Of a stretch of 8,419 nt of DNA, positions 6,842-8,419 are shown one piece after another; the stretch's first letter is position 1, and each line of letters opens with the position of its first letter. Below the pieces are notes generated by a model that made no database searches, was not told where the DNA came from, and saw nothing but the letters and a program-made list of their open reading frames with translations. The DNA comes from F2B08 sp046260445 (GTDB lineage Bacteria; Actinomycetota; Actinomycetes; Actinomycetales; Dermatophilaceae), in NCBI GenBank assembly GCA_046260445.1, contig JBHEPF010000141.1, positions 1 to 8,419 of the forward strand. Reading direction: 5' to 3'. The position numbers and the translations under genes are program-made.

Positions 6842-6958
6842 CCGGCTCGCGAACCGCTTCACTTATAACGGCGATCCGGGCCGTGCGCAGGCTCGGCGGG
6901 GACATGCGGCCGATGTGACGCTGGCTTCGGGCACAGGCTGATGAAAGGGCTACGGGCC

Positions 6959-6964
6959 TACGCT
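6959..6964 (+). promoter_or_regulatory. Candidate -10 element (TACGCT) of a leaderless promoter for the DUF433 gene
   Basis: TACGCT matches TAnnnT and ends 6 bases before the ATG at 6971. No ribosome binding site precedes that ATG, which supports leaderless expression and the choice of this start. No clear -35 box is visible. Confidence 0.5.
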
Positions 6965-6970
6965 GAACCC

Positions 6971-7201
6971 ATGTCCGAGTCCCGCATCGTCGCTGACCAT
7001 CGCATCATGGGCGGTGTGCCGTGCTTGCGTGGTACTCGAATCCCGGTGGCCACAATCGTCGGGTTGATAGCTCAGGGACGCACGGCCGAGGAGATCCTCG
7101 TCGACTATCCGACCCTGGCGGCTGACGATGTACGGGCAGCTCTGGAGTTCGCGGCCATGGCCGTCAGCGAGCGGCAGGTTCCGCTGCGCACGTCAGCGTG
7201 A
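6971..7201 (+). CDS. DUF433 domain antitoxin (VapB-like, COG2442)
   Basis: A 76-residue DUF433 protein, a helix-turn-helix-like family generally found as the antitoxin partner of DUF5615 PIN-like toxins. The signature is complete: RIVADHRIMGGVPCLRGTRIPV (5-26), then TIVGLIAQGRTAEEILVDYPTLAADDVRAAL (28-58), typical of the domain. The ATG at 6971 is chosen because the domain begins immediately after it and a -10-like box lies 6 bases upstream. An in-frame ATG at 6941 would add ten unrelated residues. The stop overlaps the original GTG of the toxin remnant as GTGA, the usual coupling in these pairs. It is divergent from yefM across 179 bases. Because the toxin appears broken, this may be an orphan antitoxin. 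Confidence 0.9.
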   Translation: MSESRIVADHRIMGGVPCLRGTRIPVATIVGLIAQGRTAEEILVDYPTLAADDVRAALEFAAMAVSERQVPLRTSA

Positions 7202-7393
7202 GGGTTGCTTCTCGACGATTGCCTGAGCCAGCGCTTGGTGTTGCTGCTCGAGGAAGCAGATGCTGCGCTCCCAAGCCTGATCCTGTTCCGGCAGGGAAAC
7301 CTCGAGCAGGTTGCTGACGATCGGGACGCGGGTGCAATCATCGTGTTCACCAACGACAACATCCGGATCCGCAAACTGCCGATCCAGAACTGA
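7198..7393 (+). pseudogene. Broken DUF5615 PIN-like toxin remnant
   Basis: The sequence keeps recognisable ends of a DUF5615 protein. The N-terminus is LLLDDCLSQRLVLLLEEA (from 7205) and the C-terminus is LPSLILFRQG...DAGAIIVFTNDNIRIRKLPI. The GTG at 7198, overlapping the antitoxin stop as GTGA, is the expected start, but GGG at 7202-7204 appears to carry one extra G. Dropping one G would give the canonical M-R-L-L-L-D-D opening. The middle of the family, about 50 residues holding the GHD, DxEV and TxDxDF-type acidic motifs, is absent between EEAD and ALPSL. A second shorter gap follows LEQVADD. A 62-residue frame from the TTG at 7205 remains open, so a short peptide could still be made. Loss of the acidic core argues that it is inactive. 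Family recognition is from memory of its conserved ends. Confidence 0.75.
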
Positions 7394-7469
7394 CCCGCGA
7401 CGACTTGCGGCGTGCTGACGCACCATATGACGGCTGCGAAGGGCGTATTCGTCCCGATGACCGAAAGAG

Positions 7470-7486
7470 GCTCACGACCGGTGAGC
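7470..7486 (-). terminator. Candidate hairpin terminator after mazF
   Basis: GCTCAC (7470-7475) and GTGAGC (7481-7486) form a 6-bp stem with a 5-base loop, 9 bases past the mazF stop on the minus strand. It is followed there by CTCTTTC, a modest pyrimidine tract. The hairpin could also act on transcripts from the other strand. The rest of the 102-base gap (7394-7495) shows nothing else. Confidence 0.45.
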
Positions 7487-7495
7487 AGCCGCGCC

Positions 7496-7825
7496 TCAGT
7501 CTGCGCAGTCCACCGCGACGGCGAGGGTAGCGCAGATCTGACGCATCCGATCCTCCGCCACCCGCCCCATGCGCTCGACGAGGATCGCGATCGAGACGCT
7601 CTCGACCGAGTCAAGGTTGACCACCGACCGAAGTGGGACGGGGTCGTCGCCGGGCTCGAGGAGAGCTTCACTCGGCAGGCCCCGGATGGCGGTCGTGCAG
7701 GGGGCGACCAGTGCGCGGCGATGGCGCGGGATCACGGCGTCACGAGAGAGGACGACGACGGGCCTACGGCCGATCTCAGCCGTCTCACACCACCACCCTT
7801 CCCCGCGTGCGGGGAGGTCCGTCAT
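7496..7825 (-). CDS. mazF: MazF/PemK-family endoribonuclease toxin
   Basis: A 109-residue ribonuclease toxin of the MazF family, predicted to cut single-stranded RNA at short specific sequences. The fold markers are present: RGEGWWCETAEIGRRPVVVLSRD (7-29), with the conserved Arg-Pro at 21-22. Next comes RRALVAPCTTAIRGLPSEALLEP (36-58), with the catalytic-position Thr at about 44, then SVVNLDSVESVSIAILVERMGR, where the conserved D of the dimer-interface strand falls. It ends in a C-terminal helix. The length is normal and no key residue seems lost. I chose the ATG at 7825, which overlaps the antitoxin stop by four bases (ATGA) and leaves the expected short lead-in MTDLPARGE. A longer frame back to 7867 would run through the antitoxin gene. 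A hairpin follows the stop. Confidence 0.93.
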   Translation of the reverse strand: MTDLPARGEGWWCETAEIGRRPVVVLSRDAVIPRHRRALVAPCTTAIRGLPSEALLEPGDDPVPLRSVVNLDSVESVSIAILVERMGRVAEDRMRQICATLAVAVDCAD

Positions 7826-8055
7826 GAGGCCGCAGCCGCACGCCGGAACGAGGCCAGGTCTCCCCACTCGTCTGGTTCGTCGAGCGGGTACGCGTCGTAG
7901 GCGGCGTAGCTGGCGTCGACCTCGGCCGCGCGATGCCGAGCCAGGAGGGCAGCGAGGGCTTCGTCAATCAACGCGGAGTCCGGCTTCCCGGAGGCCTTGC
8001 GGGCGCTCTCCAGAAGGTCCGCGTCCACCGTGGTGCTCAGCCGTGTGCGGCTCAT
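7822..8055 (-). CDS. mazE: MazE-like ribbon-helix-helix antitoxin
   Basis: A 77-residue antitoxin whose N-terminus MSRTRLSTTVDADLLESARKASGKPDSALIDEALAALLARHRA is a ribbon-helix-helix DNA-binding unit. The acidic/aromatic C-terminus (YAAYDAYPLDEPDEWGDLASFRRA) is the usual toxin-binding tail. The ATG at 8055 opens exactly at the first strand; ribosome binding is weak (GGTGG directly upstream). The stop overlaps the toxin start as ATGA, so the toxin is translationally coupled. It lies 25 bases after the stop of the YbaK-family gene on the same strand, so it may be partly read through from it. The family symbol is by context; sequence identity to E. coli MazE (an AbrB-type fold) is not implied. 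Confidence 0.88.
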   Translation of the reverse strand: MSRTRLSTTVDADLLESARKASGKPDSALIDEALAALLARHRAAEVDASYAAYDAYPLDEPDEWGDLASFRRAAAAS

Positions 8056-8080
8056 GCCACCGCTTGTTCCAGGGGGATGA

Positions 8081-8419
8081 CTAGCGCGTGAGGTCGAGCA
8101 CCTCGGCGCCCGGCAGGCCAGCGAGAGTGGTACCGGAGATGAGGATCTTGCTCCGCCGCAGCCCCGACCCGATGACGGCCTCCTCGAGGTCGGCAACCGC
8201 CGTGTCGACGAGGATCGGCCAGCCGGCGGGCAGGCCGATGGGCGTGATCCCGCCGAACTCCATCCCGGTCAGCCGCACCGCATCCTCGTGCGGAGCGAAG
8301 GAGATCTTACGGACGTCGAGCCGCCGTCTCACGACGTTGTTGATGTCCGCTCGGTCGGTCGCGCGGACCATGACCGCGGCATAGCGGGTGACGTCGCCGC
8401 GACGTCCGGCGACGACGAC
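8081..8419 (-). CDS. YbaK/EbsC family protein (aminoacyl-tRNA deacylase-like), 5' end outside the window
   Basis: The window keeps the C-terminal 112 residues; the frame is still open at the right edge, so the N-terminus is missing. YbaK/ProX-type proteins hydrolyse mischarged aminoacyl-tRNAs such as Cys-tRNA(Pro). Family features visible are NNVVRRRLDVRKISFA, with the Lys at the expected active-site position. After it come TGMEFGGITPIGLP (the glycine-rich TGxxxGGxxPxG loop), WPILVD and the C-terminal IGSGLRRSKILISGTTLAGLPGAEVLDLTR. It ends with TAG 25 bases before mazE. It is a likely housekeeping quality-control gene next to the toxin cluster. Substrate specificity cannot be judged from this fragment. 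Confidence 0.88.
   Translation of the reverse strand, partial: VVVAGRRGDVTRYAAVMVRATDRADINNVVRRRLDVRKISFAPHEDAVRLTGMEFGGITPIGLPAGWPILVDTAVADLEEAVIGSGLRRSKILISGTTLAGLPGAEVLDLTR

Noticed and set aside
7412..7900. A 162-codon forward frame opposite mazF and part of mazE.
   Set aside because: The minus strand holds two clear toxin-antitoxin proteins with an ATGA overlap, so this is an antisense shadow.

Overview
This is a high-GC window from an actinobacterium. It most likely belongs to the Micrococcales (Intrasporangiaceae-like); that placement is an inference. It rests on the strongly GC-biased third codon positions, a DUF222/HNH '13E12 repeat family' gene, a phosphomannomutase plus Trm112-family gene neighbourhood, and -10-like TAnnnT boxes only 6 bases before start codons, which suggests leaderless transcripts.

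Layout. Positions 19-1464 (+) encode a complete phosphomannomutase/phosphoglucomutase (ManB type). Positions 1561-3129 and 3241-4359 (+) encode two proteins I cannot assign to a known function. The first is a four-helix membrane protein with a large predicted extracytoplasmic beta-rich region and a cytoplasmic tail. The second is a soluble 372-residue protein with a very strong ribosome binding site. They sit between manB and a small Trm112-family zinc-ribbon gene (4429-4608, +), two genes that I recall as usually close neighbours in this group, so the pair looks like an insertion into a housekeeping locus. Positions 4697-6244 (+) encode a DUF222/HNH endonuclease-like protein with a perfect 15-bp palindrome just upstream.

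The last 2.1 kb is dense with toxin-antitoxin genes. There is a textbook yefM-yoeB module on the minus strand (6275-6791), with a paired TGTAC operator overlapping its predicted promoter. A divergent DUF433 antitoxin (6971-7201, +) is followed by a broken DUF5615-type toxin remnant (7198-7393, +). A mazE-mazF module lies on the minus strand (7496-8055), downstream of a 3'-complete, 5'-truncated YbaK/EbsC family gene (8081-8419, -) that runs off the window.

How the parts relate. manB and the Trm112-type gene are core functions (sugar phosphate metabolism; zinc-ribbon cofactor or regulator). Everything else is accessory in character: an uncharacterised membrane/cytosol pair, a multicopy HNH family gene and three toxin-antitoxin loci. 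Two of those loci appear intact and one carries a decayed toxin. No stretch longer than about 180 bases lacks a gene. I see no tRNA, rRNA, CRISPR array or recognisable transposase.
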